Of a DNA stretch of 64,000 nucleotides, positions 41,462 to 51,701 are shown one piece after another; positions within the stretch are counted from its first letter, which is position 1, and each line of letters begins with the position of its first letter. Source of the DNA: Glaciecola sp. (GTDB lineage: Bacteria; Pseudomonadota; Gammaproteobacteria; Enterobacterales; Alteromonadaceae); the NCBI GenBank assembly GCA_029251505.1, contig JAQXDG010000211.1, positions 1 through 64,000 of the forward strand, written 5' to 3'. Below the pieces are notes generated by a model. The model searched no databases, had not been told where the DNA came from, and saw nothing but the letters and a program-made list of their open reading frames with translations. The position numbers were made by a program, and so were the translations under genes.

Positions 41462-41488
41462 TAAACAAAATACGCCTTCTACCGATAA
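41462..41488 (+). promoter_or_regulatory. Putative sigma-28 (FliA) promoter for mshA
   Basis: TAAACAAA (41462-41469) - N11 - ACCGATAA (41481-41488). Confidence 0.6.
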
Positions 41489-41550
41489 AAACATTAGAGA
41501 TATTATTGCTTAATTCTCTATTAAATTAATTCACTTTTAAAGGAATAAAT

Positions 41551-42045
41551 ATGAAACAACGTGGTTTTACACTAATCGAACTGATCATCGTGATCGTCAT
41601 CCTTGGTATTCTTGCTGTTACTACCGCTCCTCGTTTTATGGATATGCAAGGCGATGCCAAAGCCTCAACACTAGCCGGAGTTAAAGCCTCTTTAGAAAGT
41701 GGCGCGACGCTCGTATATGCCAAAGCAGCACTAGCTGGTGAACAAAAGAAAGCACCGGGTTTAGTTAATGTCAGTCAATCTGGCACAGCTGTTAACCTAG
41801 CTACTCAATATGGCTATCCAAAATCTAGCGAAATGACGACGATTGCTAAATTGAACAGTTGGATTGATATTGATCCGGCTGATTTTAAAGTTGAAGCAGC
41901 TGGGACGGGTAAATTTGCAATCAGCTTATTTGGTCAAACTGCTTATGCAACAACTGATGGGGCCGAGAATTGTCACGCAGTGTACACTGATGCGACTGAT
42001 GTTGATTCATCTCCGGTTGTTGTCCTTGAAAAAACGGGTTGCTAA
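41551..42045 (+). CDS. mshA: MSHA major pilin
   Basis: Type IV prepilin leader MKQRG/FTLIELIIVIVILGILAVTTAPRF; C-terminal Cys pair; followed by a strong terminator. Confidence 0.93.
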   Translation: MKQRGFTLIELIIVIVILGILAVTTAPRFMDMQGDAKASTLAGVKASLESGATLVYAKAALAGEQKKAPGLVNVSQSGTAVNLATQYGYPKSSEMTTIAKLNSWIDIDPADFKVEAAGTGKFAISLFGQTAYATTDGAENCHAVYTDATDVDSSPVVVLEKTGC

Positions 42046-42094
42046 TTAGGTTGTGATCTAATCACACTGTTTATAACACGATTCACAGACGATG

Positions 42095-42123
42095 AAAGCC
42101 CTAATTTATTAGGGCTTTTTTTT
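42095..42123 (+). terminator. Rho-independent terminator of mshA
   Basis: AAAGCCCTAA-TTTA-TTAGGGCTTT followed by an uninterrupted T run to 42123. Confidence 0.92.
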
Positions 42124-42186
42124 GCTTGATGTTTGTTGAGTAACGTTACTATGAGGGGGTATTAGGCATTCATCGAATAAAATAAT

Positions 42187-42213
42187 TAAAGCGCACGATG
42201 TGGGTGTCGATAT
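42187..42213 (+). promoter_or_regulatory. Putative sigma-28 (FliA) promoter for mshC-mshQ
   Basis: TAAAGCGC (42187-42194) - N11 (42195-42205) - GTCGATAT (42206-42213), the same -10 octamer as upstream of mshI. Confidence 0.65.
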
Positions 42214-42248
42214 AAAATGTAGAAAAGGATTTTAGCTCATATACAAGG

Positions 42249-42797
42249 ATGGATATGGCGCAACGTGGATTTTCACTCATCGAACTCATTACTGTGATGA
42301 TGATTGTTAGTATTATTGGGTTAACCGCATTTGCGCGCTTAAATGATACTCAAGGGTTTGCCTATGCTGCGCAACAAGAGCGTTTGATCAGTACCCTTCG
42401 TCTTATCCAAAACAAAGCGATGCAAGATACCCGCCCCGCGATCTGTTACCAAATTAATTTTCGTTTGCCCGATGTCAGTGGCAGTGTTTTGCCTGCGTAT
42501 GGTTTTGCTACCCGCAATTATGCTCTAAGTAATGCCGCACAGACCTGTGATGAAAACGCGATTGATTTTACGGTTTACCCGGAGCTCATTACCCAACCCA
42601 ATGAACTGGACAGCGCGGATATGACGTTGATCACTGCTGATGGCGCAGCATTGGGATATCGTTCCTTAGGCTTCGATAGTTTGGGGCGTCCGCAAAATAC
42701 CGCGAATAATTGCACTAACACGTGCAAAATCAGCTTCGATATCGCCTCCGTATATGGTGTGTGCATCAATCGTGAAGGCATGATTTATGCTTGTTAA
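42249..42797 (+). CDS. mshC: MSHA minor pilin MshC (start may be 42255)
   Basis: Prepilin leader AQRG/FSLIELITVMMIVSIIG; syntenic. Confidence 0.87.
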   Translation: MDMAQRGFSLIELITVMMIVSIIGLTAFARLNDTQGFAYAAQQERLISTLRLIQNKAMQDTRPAICYQINFRLPDVSGSVLPAYGFATRNYALSNAAQTCDENAIDFTVYPELITQPNELDSADMTLITADGAALGYRSLGFDSLGRPQNTANNCTNTCKISFDIASVYGVCINREGMIYAC

Positions 42798-43404
42798 TTT
42801 TCCCCGTAAAAAATCTAATAACCACCATGAACAAGGCTTTACCTTAATTGAAATGATCGCAGGCATTGTGGTGTTTGGGGTCGTTATAGGCATCATCGGT
42901 ACCATTATTATTCCACAAACTACACAAAGCTTTGACCCGCTTTGGCAAGTTCGTGCCACCGAACTAAGCCAATCACTGTATAACGAAATCAACGCCAAAG
43001 GATTTGATGAGAAATCTGATTTTGTAGGTGGGATGACTCGATGCAACGAACCGACCGCTCCTACCTGCACCCCAAGCGGTCAGTTTGGTCCAGATACTGG
43101 CGAATCACGTGCCACCTATGATGACATCGATGATTATCATGGTTTGAACTTGAGCAATGCCGCCATATCGGACGCACAAGGGTTTACTCCGTTGATTAAT
43201 GGCACCGCCATGTACCAAGGATTTACCGCTAGCGTATCTGTCATGTATGACGACAACCTCAATGGCGTCAATGATGATGATCTTAATGGCAATGGTGTGC
43301 TCGATTCAGGCACATTAGTGGGTAACACGAAAGTCATTACTATCACCATCACGACACCAAATGATGATCCGATCAGATCCAGTTTTATTAGAAGGAATTT
43401 TTGA
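42787..43404 (+). CDS. mshD: MSHA minor pilin MshD
   Basis: Prepilin leader EQG/FTLIEMIAGIVVFGV; E.RATYDDIDDYHGL motif. Confidence 0.88.
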   Translation: MLVNFPRKKSNNHHEQGFTLIEMIAGIVVFGVVIGIIGTIIIPQTTQSFDPLWQVRATELSQSLYNEINAKGFDEKSDFVGGMTRCNEPTAPTCTPSGQFGPDTGESRATYDDIDDYHGLNLSNAAISDAQGFTPLINGTAMYQGFTASVSVMYDDNLNGVNDDDLNGNGVLDSGTLVGNTKVITITITTPNDDPIRSSFIRRNF

Positions 43405-44264
43405 TGAAACACCCCGCTCAACAGCATGGATTTACATTAATTGAACTGGTCTTTGTCTTAATCATTGTCGCGATTGTTGGCGTCGGGATCAGCGGTTTTA
43501 TGCGTGCTACCGTATTGCAGTATTCAGAGTTTATGAGTCGATCAAAATTAATCAATGACAGTAGTTTTATTGTCGAGCGAATGGCCCGCGAAATCAAACA
43601 TGCGATCCCCAATTCAATCCGCGTCAGCGGTAACAGCAACAGTCATTGTTTAGAGTTTGTCCCAAGCAAATGGGCTACCACATACACCGCTTTACCAATG
43701 CAACCAAGCAATGAAACTGAAGTCAATGTGATCCGTATGGCGGATATCAACAATGCCACGTTCTTGCCCACTACAGCAAACGATTATGCGTTTGTGTACC
43801 CAATGGAAAGTGCGGATATTTATGATGGAACACGCAACAAGCGGCAAATGATTACTGCTTGCAGTGACGATGGTGATGGCGATTGTGCTACGGACGACGA
43901 CAGCGATAATATTATTCAATTATCTGTCGCTAACGCATTTGCCCAAAGTTCACCTGCATCTCGTTTGTATATTGGCTCTACGGCAGTGAGTTATTGTGTT
44001 CGCAACCAGCAAGTCTATCGTCATACTGGTGCACTCGATGCAACACAAACCATCTTCACATCCGGTGGCGTATTGATGGCGCAAAATATTGCCAATACCT
44101 TATCGTCCAATCCTGCAGCTCAAACCGGTGCCAGTGATGACCCGTTTCGATGGTACGAAATGAGCTTGCGTCGTAATGCCTATTCTCGGATTTTGTTGTC
44201 ATTTTCTGACAACGGTCAAACTATTTCCTTTATGCATGAGGTTCACATTCCCAATGTACCGTAA
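43401..44264 (+). CDS. mshO: MSHA minor pilin MshO
   Basis: Prepilin leader QHG/FTLIELVFVLIIVAIVG; syntenic; overlaps mshD by 4 bp. Confidence 0.88.
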   Translation: MMKHPAQQHGFTLIELVFVLIIVAIVGVGISGFMRATVLQYSEFMSRSKLINDSSFIVERMAREIKHAIPNSIRVSGNSNSHCLEFVPSKWATTYTALPMQPSNETEVNVIRMADINNATFLPTTANDYAFVYPMESADIYDGTRNKRQMITACSDDGDGDCATDDDSDNIIQLSVANAFAQSSPASRLYIGSTAVSYCVRNQQVYRHTGALDATQTIFTSGGVLMAQNIANTLSSNPAAQTGASDDPFRWYEMSLRRNAYSRILLSFSDNGQTISFMHEVHIPNVP

Positions 44265-44685
44265 TTCACTGACCCACCAACAAGGTAGCATGTTAGTTAT
44301 TGCACTATTTGTGATCATTGTATTGGCCATGCTCGGTGCCACAATGAGTAAAATGGTGATTGCCTCTAATGTGACTTTTGTAACTGATTTAACAGGACTG
44401 CGAGCCAAGCACGCAGCACAAACTGGGCTAGAGGTATTAGGTAGCCAATCTTTTCCTTTAGATAATTCGATTCAGACGTGTAACACCACCGTAAATTCAA
44501 ATGCCGCATTTACAGGGATCACAGGATTTAGTCATTGTGCATATACAGCAGCGTGTAACACGATTTCAATCACCAAAAATGGCACTGAACACTATTTTTA
44601 CCGCTTCACTAGCGTAGGCACATGTCAAGTTGGCGATAATATCGTTAGCCGCACCCTATCAGTTGATGCAATGCAAGCTCGCTAA
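44254..44685 (+). CDS. mshP: MSHA biogenesis protein MshP (ORF open from 44176; ATG 44254 fits the domain)
   Basis: QQGSMLVIALFVIIVLAMLGATMSKM (PilX-like N-terminus); syntenic. Confidence 0.82.
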   Translation: MYRNSLTHQQGSMLVIALFVIIVLAMLGATMSKMVIASNVTFVTDLTGLRAKHAAQTGLEVLGSQSFPLDNSIQTCNTTVNSNAAFTGITGFSHCAYTAACNTISITKNGTEHYFYRFTSVGTCQVGDNIVSRTLSVDAMQAR

Positions 44686-44739
44686 GACAACACTACAATA
44701 AAAAACATAGCTAACCAGCTGATTGTTATAGAGGTTTTT

Positions 44740-47700
44740 ATGAACTTAATACGGATATTTGTACTCTTTGCGGCCTTTACTTCGTTTTTGGTAGGGGCAA
44801 ATACTGATTTACGCCCGGTATTTCCGGACCCCGTGTCATCATCATTTGGTGCTGATCTATATTTGCGTGGGGACATTGAGTTTAGTGGCGGTGATAACCA
44901 ACTTAATTTTGACAGTATTGATGATAGCTACACTGTATGGTGGTGGAATGTAGTCACCGAAGCTTGCAACAATCAACGCTGTTATGCCAACGGTGAGCGC
45001 TCACAAACACTCGATGTCCCTGATTTTCGCTATACCAGTGGCAATGATCAACTCACGGTTGACGATGAAGATGACACCCTAATCACGAGTGATGATTACC
45101 ACAATATCACCGTTATGGACAAAGGTGAATTGCTCTTGGGCCCAAGTGGTAGCAACAAAACGGTTGTTATTAAGCATTTGATGCTTAGGGATAAAGCCAC
45201 ATTAATATTACAGGACGGTATCTATTTCATCGAAAACTTGACTGCTGAAAACAGTGAAATTGAATTAGAAAATGAGTCAACCACAGTAACATTATTAATT
45301 AAAAATTTAGTTGTTGAAGATACGGACATCAATACGCAGAAAAAGAGTAGCGCAGGCAATCTAGGCATGGTGCTATATAATAGCGCTAGAATAGAGGGTA
45401 AAACAAAAATAGATGGGTTTATTTATGCCCTTGATACTATTGATATCCTTGATGACTTTACATTAAATGGCGCCATCAATGCGGCTAATTTTAAACTCCA
45501 AGAGGACATCAAAATTGAATACAACGAAGATGACATCGTCAATAGTAAATTATTTGACTTTAATATAGAGCCTCCTAAATTAATCGGACATTGGCCTCTG
45601 GATATTTGCCCAACACAGATGACCGATAGCATTCCTGATATTGTGGGCGAACATCACGCTATCGCCAAAGTCGGTTTAGCTACTGAAAACGCGGGTAAAT
45701 ATTGTCAATCCGGCAGGCTACAAGGAACCGGGGCCCATATTTATATTCCTGATAACGCCAAATTACGTGGCGAAAAAGGCACTATCTCGTTTTGGTTTAA
45801 CATCGATGATCTTGATTACAGCAACACCAAAGAAGACGGGGGGCAATATTTATTTTCCAGAGATTCATACCATAGAGATATGGGAGGTCATATTTCCTCA
45901 TGGGTTGATGATAAGGGCCGGGTAAGATTACGTTATCAAACTAACTCAAAAGATTATGAACTGAAAAGCGACAAAGATGAGATACAAGCCGATCAATGGT
46001 ATTTTTATGCTGTTACTTGGGATAATGACACAACCCGACTCTATATCAATGGCAATGAGGTAGACGAGGACGATAAGGCATCGGGCAGCCAAAAAAATAA
46101 TTCTGAACCCATGATCTTTGGAGGAAATGCTTCACGTAGCTCTAATAGTGAAACAACCCCAAGTGAATTAAGTGATTTTTTGCAAGGCAATATTGATGAT
46201 ATCCGTTGGTATGATGATGCATTAGACAACAGTGAACTGAATGAATTAATGGCACAAGCCGACTACGAGTGTACGGCATGTGACAATGTGTCCTCCAAAG
46301 GGTTGGTCGCAGAGTATCGCTTCTCTGATACCCGTTGGGGTAATCCTGGTGATATCCAAGATTCTTCAGGTAATGCTATGCACGCGACGTTATCGGGTGA
46401 AACACGCCTGCTAACACCGGTCAATAATATGTCCTGTGGCACGTTAGACATTCCGCCAAATACCGATCAAAACACACCTGATTTTTTAGATACTCCCATT
46501 GATTTAGAAAACGATGTCGGTCCTGAAGGGACGATTTCTTTTTGGTTTAAATCTAATTCAGGGTGGCAAGATAAACGCGACCGCACCTTATTTGATGCGG
46601 TGCAAATATCACAAGCTACCACGAAACACGTGTTGAACAAGTATTTTTATTTAATGCTCAAAGAAAATGGCAGTCTGCAATTTGGCTTTGAATCTTCAAA
46701 CGACGCAGATATTCGCTATAACTCCAATTCGTTTTCTTACCCTGAGTCAACTTGGGTGCATATTGCACTGAGTTATAGTTATGTGACCAAAGATGTGCAA
46801 TTGTTTTTAAATGGGATCCAGCAAGTCTTTACTACGACCGAAGGCGCTAATTGGAACTACATCATGCCCGACTATGGTAATTTAGCGTTTGCCGATAACC
46901 GCACCGATTATATTACCGCAACCTCATCGGCCAATGGCCGGTATGATGATGTGAGGGTATATAGTCATTTACAAAATGCCGCTGATATACAAGCTGATAT
47001 GCAAAAAGCAGAACCCTGCGCGGTCTTATACGGCTATAAAATCGAGCACCCTGATCAAGCCTTAACCTGTGATGCCGCCCCCGTCACGGTCAAAGCCTGT
47101 AAAAATCAAGATTGCAGTGAATTGTATGAACACCCCGTGCAAGTGAGTTTAGCACCGTCACCTAATGGTGATCCCGCAGGACAAGTATATGAATTTCAAG
47201 AGCAGTTTACGTTTGATTTAGTCTCACGCACCCCTGGTAATACGCCTTTAGTATTTACGCCAATGTATCATGCAAAGCCTGACGGTTTGGTCAATACATG
47301 CACCAACGGATGTAATATCAATTTTGTGAATGCAGGGCTACAAATTTATGCTGACCAAGCAACGGATTATGGCTCTGATGCGACACTGACCCAGCAAATC
47401 ACGGCACAAGGCATGGTCGCTGGTGCATCTATGAGTCATATTAACATGCGTGCAGTGCGTGATAATAACGGCGTGTGTGAAGCACTTGTCAGCGGAACCA
47501 AAGAAGTTAACCTGACATATGCATGCTATCAATATGATCAATCCGGCAATCCGGTTCAAGGTTGTGCGGTACCGTTTGGTGCTCTCCCGCTCAATACGCA
47601 AGCCAGCTCTATAACGCGCGCAACCAATATGCTATTTAATAACGCGGCGCAAACTGATTTTGGAAACTTTAGCTTACCTGACGCGACCCACTTCACCCTC

Positions 47701-49128
47701 AAAGCGCACATGAATGTTGATGGGGCGATATTACAATCGAATCAGCTAAACGTCGAATTTACGCCACAAAAAATCACATTAAGTCATAACATCACCAACA
47801 ACCACATCGCCGGACTACCGTTTAATTTTAAGATTGTCGGTTATGGGGCCAACGATATCTTGTTGCCAAGTTACAACCCGCAGCAATTAACGGTCTATGC
47901 GAGCCGTATCGCGCCAGAAACAGGCACAGAATTTGGCACGTTGTCTTTTGCAGAAGAGTATCAAATCAGCACCAATCCTGAACTTAATTTGGTGATCCCT
48001 AGTACGCCTTTATTCGGTTCTCAGCTGCGCTTCACGCAAGGGCAATATCTATATGAAAATGCCTATTTTTCTGATGCGGGTACTATTGAACTCTATATGG
48101 TCGACCAACATGCGTATCGCACAGTGCAATCAAATACCCTGCGTATTGGTCCTTTTGTTCCGGCTTATTTTGATGTACAAGCGGTCTATCCACCTGAATT
48201 TGAGGATGCAACGTCCGATGCCTTTACGTATGTAGGGCAACCATTTTTCTTTGATATTAGTGCCTTACCAAACATCGAAGTAACCGCCTATAACGCGCTC
48301 AATCAAGTTGCACATAATTATACTGGTGAGTTGTGGAAGCTGTTTCCAAGTGCGGCGCAAACTCAGGCACAAATCAGTTACACCGACGTATCAGGTGCCG
48401 GCCTGACAGTGAGCCAAGCGACGACTCCGACTACGCCGACAGTGAGTGATTATGATAACAATGATGGCAGCGGCCAAATATTGCTCAATAACATCGCATT
48501 ACAATACGCTAAACCAACACTGCCCGTCTCCACCTTTGCAACAGGGGTTGATATGGTGCTGGATGAAGCATTTTTAACGGACGTTAACGGCACCTGTTAT
48601 CAAGTTGCTTATCCCGCTGGGTGCAGTGCATTTACATTTAGCCATATCACAGGTACTCAACAACGTTACGGTCGATTAAATATGATCAATGCATTTGGCC
48701 CAGAAGATCAAACATTGTACATCGTACTGCAAGCGCAGTATTACGCAGATGGCAATTGGTTGGTGAACACCGATGATAATGCAACCAACATCTCCCTAGC
48801 ACAAAACTTAGGGCAGGTTAGTTTAACGCCTTTACCTGACAGCGAAAATAATATTGCGAGTCTGTATAGCAATATTCAAAGCACCGGATTTTTAGCCGCA
48901 GGCATATCGGATACCAGTGATTTGAGTTTTACCCCTGCTAATCTTCGCGGTGGGTTACAAGTCACAATATCCTCTTTAGTCGGCTCACCAGCGTGGGCTA
49001 AGTATCTAAATTATGATTGGAATGGCGATGGGATGATTAATGGCTTAGATGCCCCATCAGCTACGATTAATTTTGGTATTTATAGAGGTAATGATCGCAA
49101 GATAAATTACCGTGAAGTCTTAGAGTAA
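44740..49128 (+). CDS. mshQ: MSHA biogenesis protein MshQ, with two LamG/concanavalin-like domains
   Basis: Signal peptide; repeat-rich beta-helix-like N-terminus; two LamG-like modules (GTISFWF...LYINGNEV...; GTISFWF...LFLNGIQQ...); C-terminal DWNGDG...ATINFGIYRGNDRKINYREVLE. Confidence 0.88.
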   Translation: MNLIRIFVLFAAFTSFLVGANTDLRPVFPDPVSSSFGADLYLRGDIEFSGGDNQLNFDSIDDSYTVWWWNVVTEACNNQRCYANGERSQTLDVPDFRYTSGNDQLTVDDEDDTLITSDDYHNITVMDKGELLLGPSGSNKTVVIKHLMLRDKATLILQDGIYFIENLTAENSEIELENESTTVTLLIKNLVVEDTDINTQKKSSAGNLGMVLYNSARIEGKTKIDGFIYALDTIDILDDFTLNGAINAANFKLQEDIKIEYNEDDIVNSKLFDFNIEPPKLIGHWPLDICPTQMTDSIPDIVGEHHAIAKVGLATENAGKYCQSGRLQGTGAHIYIPDNAKLRGEKGTISFWFNIDDLDYSNTKEDGGQYLFSRDSYHRDMGGHISSWVDDKGRVRLRYQTNSKDYELKSDKDEIQADQWYFYAVTWDNDTTRLYINGNEVDEDDKASGSQKNNSEPMIFGGNASRSSNSETTPSELSDFLQGNIDDIRWYDDALDNSELNELMAQADYECTACDNVSSKGLVAEYRFSDTRWGNPGDIQDSSGNAMHATLSGETRLLTPVNNMSCGTLDIPPNTDQNTPDFLDTPIDLENDVGPEGTISFWFKSNSGWQDKRDRTLFDAVQISQATTKHVLNKYFYLMLKENGSLQFGFESSNDADIRYNSNSFSYPESTWVHIALSYSYVTKDVQLFLNGIQQVFTTTEGANWNYIMPDYGNLAFADNRTDYITATSSANGRYDDVRVYSHLQNAADIQADMQKAEPCAVLYGYKIEHPDQALTCDAAPVTVKACKNQDCSELYEHPVQVSLAPSPNGDPAGQVYEFQEQFTFDLVSRTPGNTPLVFTPMYHAKPDGLVNTCTNGCNINFVNAGLQIYADQATDYGSDATLTQQITAQGMVAGASMSHINMRAVRDNNGVCEALVSGTKEVNLTYACYQYDQSGNPVQGCAVPFGALPLNTQASSITRATNMLFNNAAQTDFGNFSLPDATHFTLKAHMNVDGAILQSNQLNVEFTPQKITLSHNITNNHIAGLPFNFKIVGYGANDILLPSYNPQQLTVYASRIAPETGTEFGTLSFAEEYQISTNPELNLVIPSTPLFGSQLRFTQGQYLYENAYFSDAGTIELYMVDQHAYRTVQSNTLRIGPFVPAYFDVQAVYPPEFEDATSDAFTYVGQPFFFDISALPNIEVTAYNALNQVAHNYTGELWKLFPSAAQTQAQISYTDVSGAGLTVSQATTPTTPTVSDYDNNDGSGQILLNNIALQYAKPTLPVSTFATGVDMVLDEAFLTDVNGTCYQVAYPAGCSAFTFSHITGTQQRYGRLNMINAFGPEDQTLYIVLQAQYYADGNWLVNTDDNATNISLAQNLGQVSLTPLPDSENNIASLYSNIQSTGFLAAGISDTSDLSFTPANLRGGLQVTISSLVGSPAWAKYLNYDWNGDGMINGLDAPSATINFGIYRGNDRKINYREVLE

Positions 49129-49169
49129 TCGCGATTTTAGCCACTGTTAGGCGATATTTAGCAAAATCA

Positions 49170-49211
49170 AAAGTCAGATTTATGGTATGTTTAACCAAAT
49201 CTGGCTTTTTT
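49170..49211 (+). terminator. Rho-independent terminator of the mshC-mshQ unit
   Basis: AAAGTCAGATTT (49170-49181) / AAATCTGGCTTT (49197-49208) with one G-U, then T run. Confidence 0.82.
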
Positions 49212-49303
49212 GTGTCTGTTTTATGAAAATAAAGTATGCAATATATTGAAACTTCCCATAAAATACCTGTCATAAAGAAAGACTCCTAATAACTACAAAA
49301 TAA

Positions 49304-50356
<1,053 letters not shown>

Positions 50357-50361
50357 CGAGT

Positions 50362-50385
50362 AAAGGCAACGGATGTTGCCTTTTT
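50362..50385 (+). terminator. Terminator/attenuator-like hairpin between mreB and mreC
   Basis: AAAGGCAAC (50362-50370)-GGAT-GTTGCCTTT (50375-50383), T run 50381-50385. Confidence 0.65.
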
Positions 50386-50389
50386 CATT

Positions 50390-51235
50390 ATGAAACCAAT
50401 ATTTAAACGTGGCCCATCCCTAGAATCACGACTAATGATTGTTGTCGTGCTCTCTTTAGCTCTGCTTGTTTCTGATGGCTTGTATGGCATATTTACACCT
50501 GTGCGCAGTGTTCTGACGACGTTTGTCTCCCCGATCCAATATATCGCTTCCCTACCCGCATCTTTATTAAACGCCAGCTCCAACCGAATTATTTCTCAAG
50601 AAGAACTCATTGCAGAAAATAACTTACTGATCCAACAAATGATGGCACTGCAAGCAGATAACCAGCGTTATCAAAGCCTGTTAGCTGAAAATGAGCAGTT
50701 ACGTAAATTGCTCGATGCTCCGGTACAAACCGCACTGCCAAAAACCGTCGCAGAACTCATGGCTGTCGATAACAACCCTTATTCATTACAGGTATTGATT
50801 AACAAAGGCAGCTTAAGTGGGGTATATAATTCACAGCCCGTCATTGACGACCAAGGTATAGTGGGACAAATTGTCGATGTGGCACAAACCACATCTCGCG
50901 TATTATTAGTCTCTGATCTATCCCATGCGATTCCGGTGCGCATTTTACGCAATAACCTACGCTTAATAGCCAGTGGTAGCGGTGAGCTTAATGCACTGAA
51001 TGTAAGACACGTCGCCCACAGTGCCGATATTGCTGAAGGTGATATCTTGGTGACGTCTGGATTAGGTAATATTTTTCCTGAAGGCTATCCGGTGGCAGTG
51101 ATCGCCAGTGTTGTACGTAACGAAGGACAACCGTTTGCAACCGTTAAAGCCACCCCTTTGGCGCGGTTAGACCGCTTACGGTATTTGTTATTATTGGGAC
51201 GTGAAAATACGCCGCTGGAGACCCGTAATGAATAA
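50390..51235 (+). CDS. mreC: Rod shape-determining protein MreC
   Basis: Single TM, coiled coil, VDNNPYSLQVLINKGSLSGVYNSQPVIDDQGIVGQI. Confidence 0.94.
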   Translation: MKPIFKRGPSLESRLMIVVVLSLALLVSDGLYGIFTPVRSVLTTFVSPIQYIASLPASLLNASSNRIISQEELIAENNLLIQQMMALQADNQRYQSLLAENEQLRKLLDAPVQTALPKTVAELMAVDNNPYSLQVLINKGSLSGVYNSQPVIDDQGIVGQIVDVAQTTSRVLLVSDLSHAIPVRILRNNLRLIASGSGELNALNVRHVAHSADIAEGDILVTSGLGNIFPEGYPVAVIASVVRNEGQPFATVKATPLARLDRLRYLLLLGRENTPLETRNE

Positions 51236-51701
51236 ACGCTATGTCATTTACATGACCCTGTTTATTGCACTGGTACTAGAAGTACTCCCCATGCCATTAA
51301 ACCTCGTCGTATACCGACCTGAATGGTTATTATTAGTGTTGATCTATTGGAATATCGCCTTACCGCAACGCGTCAATATCGGGATTGCATTTATCTGCGG
51401 GATTATTTTGGATATTTTATTAGGCAATAGTCTCGGCTTAAATAGCTTAGCGTTAGTTATTTCGGTGTACATCAGTTCACTGCATTATCAGCGTTTACGT
51501 AATTATTCAATCTGGCAGCAGATGGTCATATTAGGTCTACTATGTGCCTTGTACAACTTAATTATATTTTGGTTGCAACACTGGTTAACCGATGTCTTAT
51601 TTCAATTTACGTATTTTTGGCCCATTTTAACAACCGTATTTTTATGGCCTTGGCTATTTTGGTTATTGCGTAAAATCAGACGACAATTGGATCTAAAATG
51701 A
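51228..51701 (+). CDS. mreD: Rod shape-determining protein MreD
   Basis: Small multi-TM protein following mreC; start ATG 51228 overlaps the mreC stop. Confidence 0.9.
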   Translation: MNKRYVIYMTLFIALVLEVLPMPLNLVVYRPEWLLLVLIYWNIALPQRVNIGIAFICGIILDILLGNSLGLNSLALVISVYISSLHYQRLRNYSIWQQMVILGLLCALYNLIIFWLQHWLTDVLFQFTYFWPILTTVFLWPWLFWLLRKIRRQLDLK

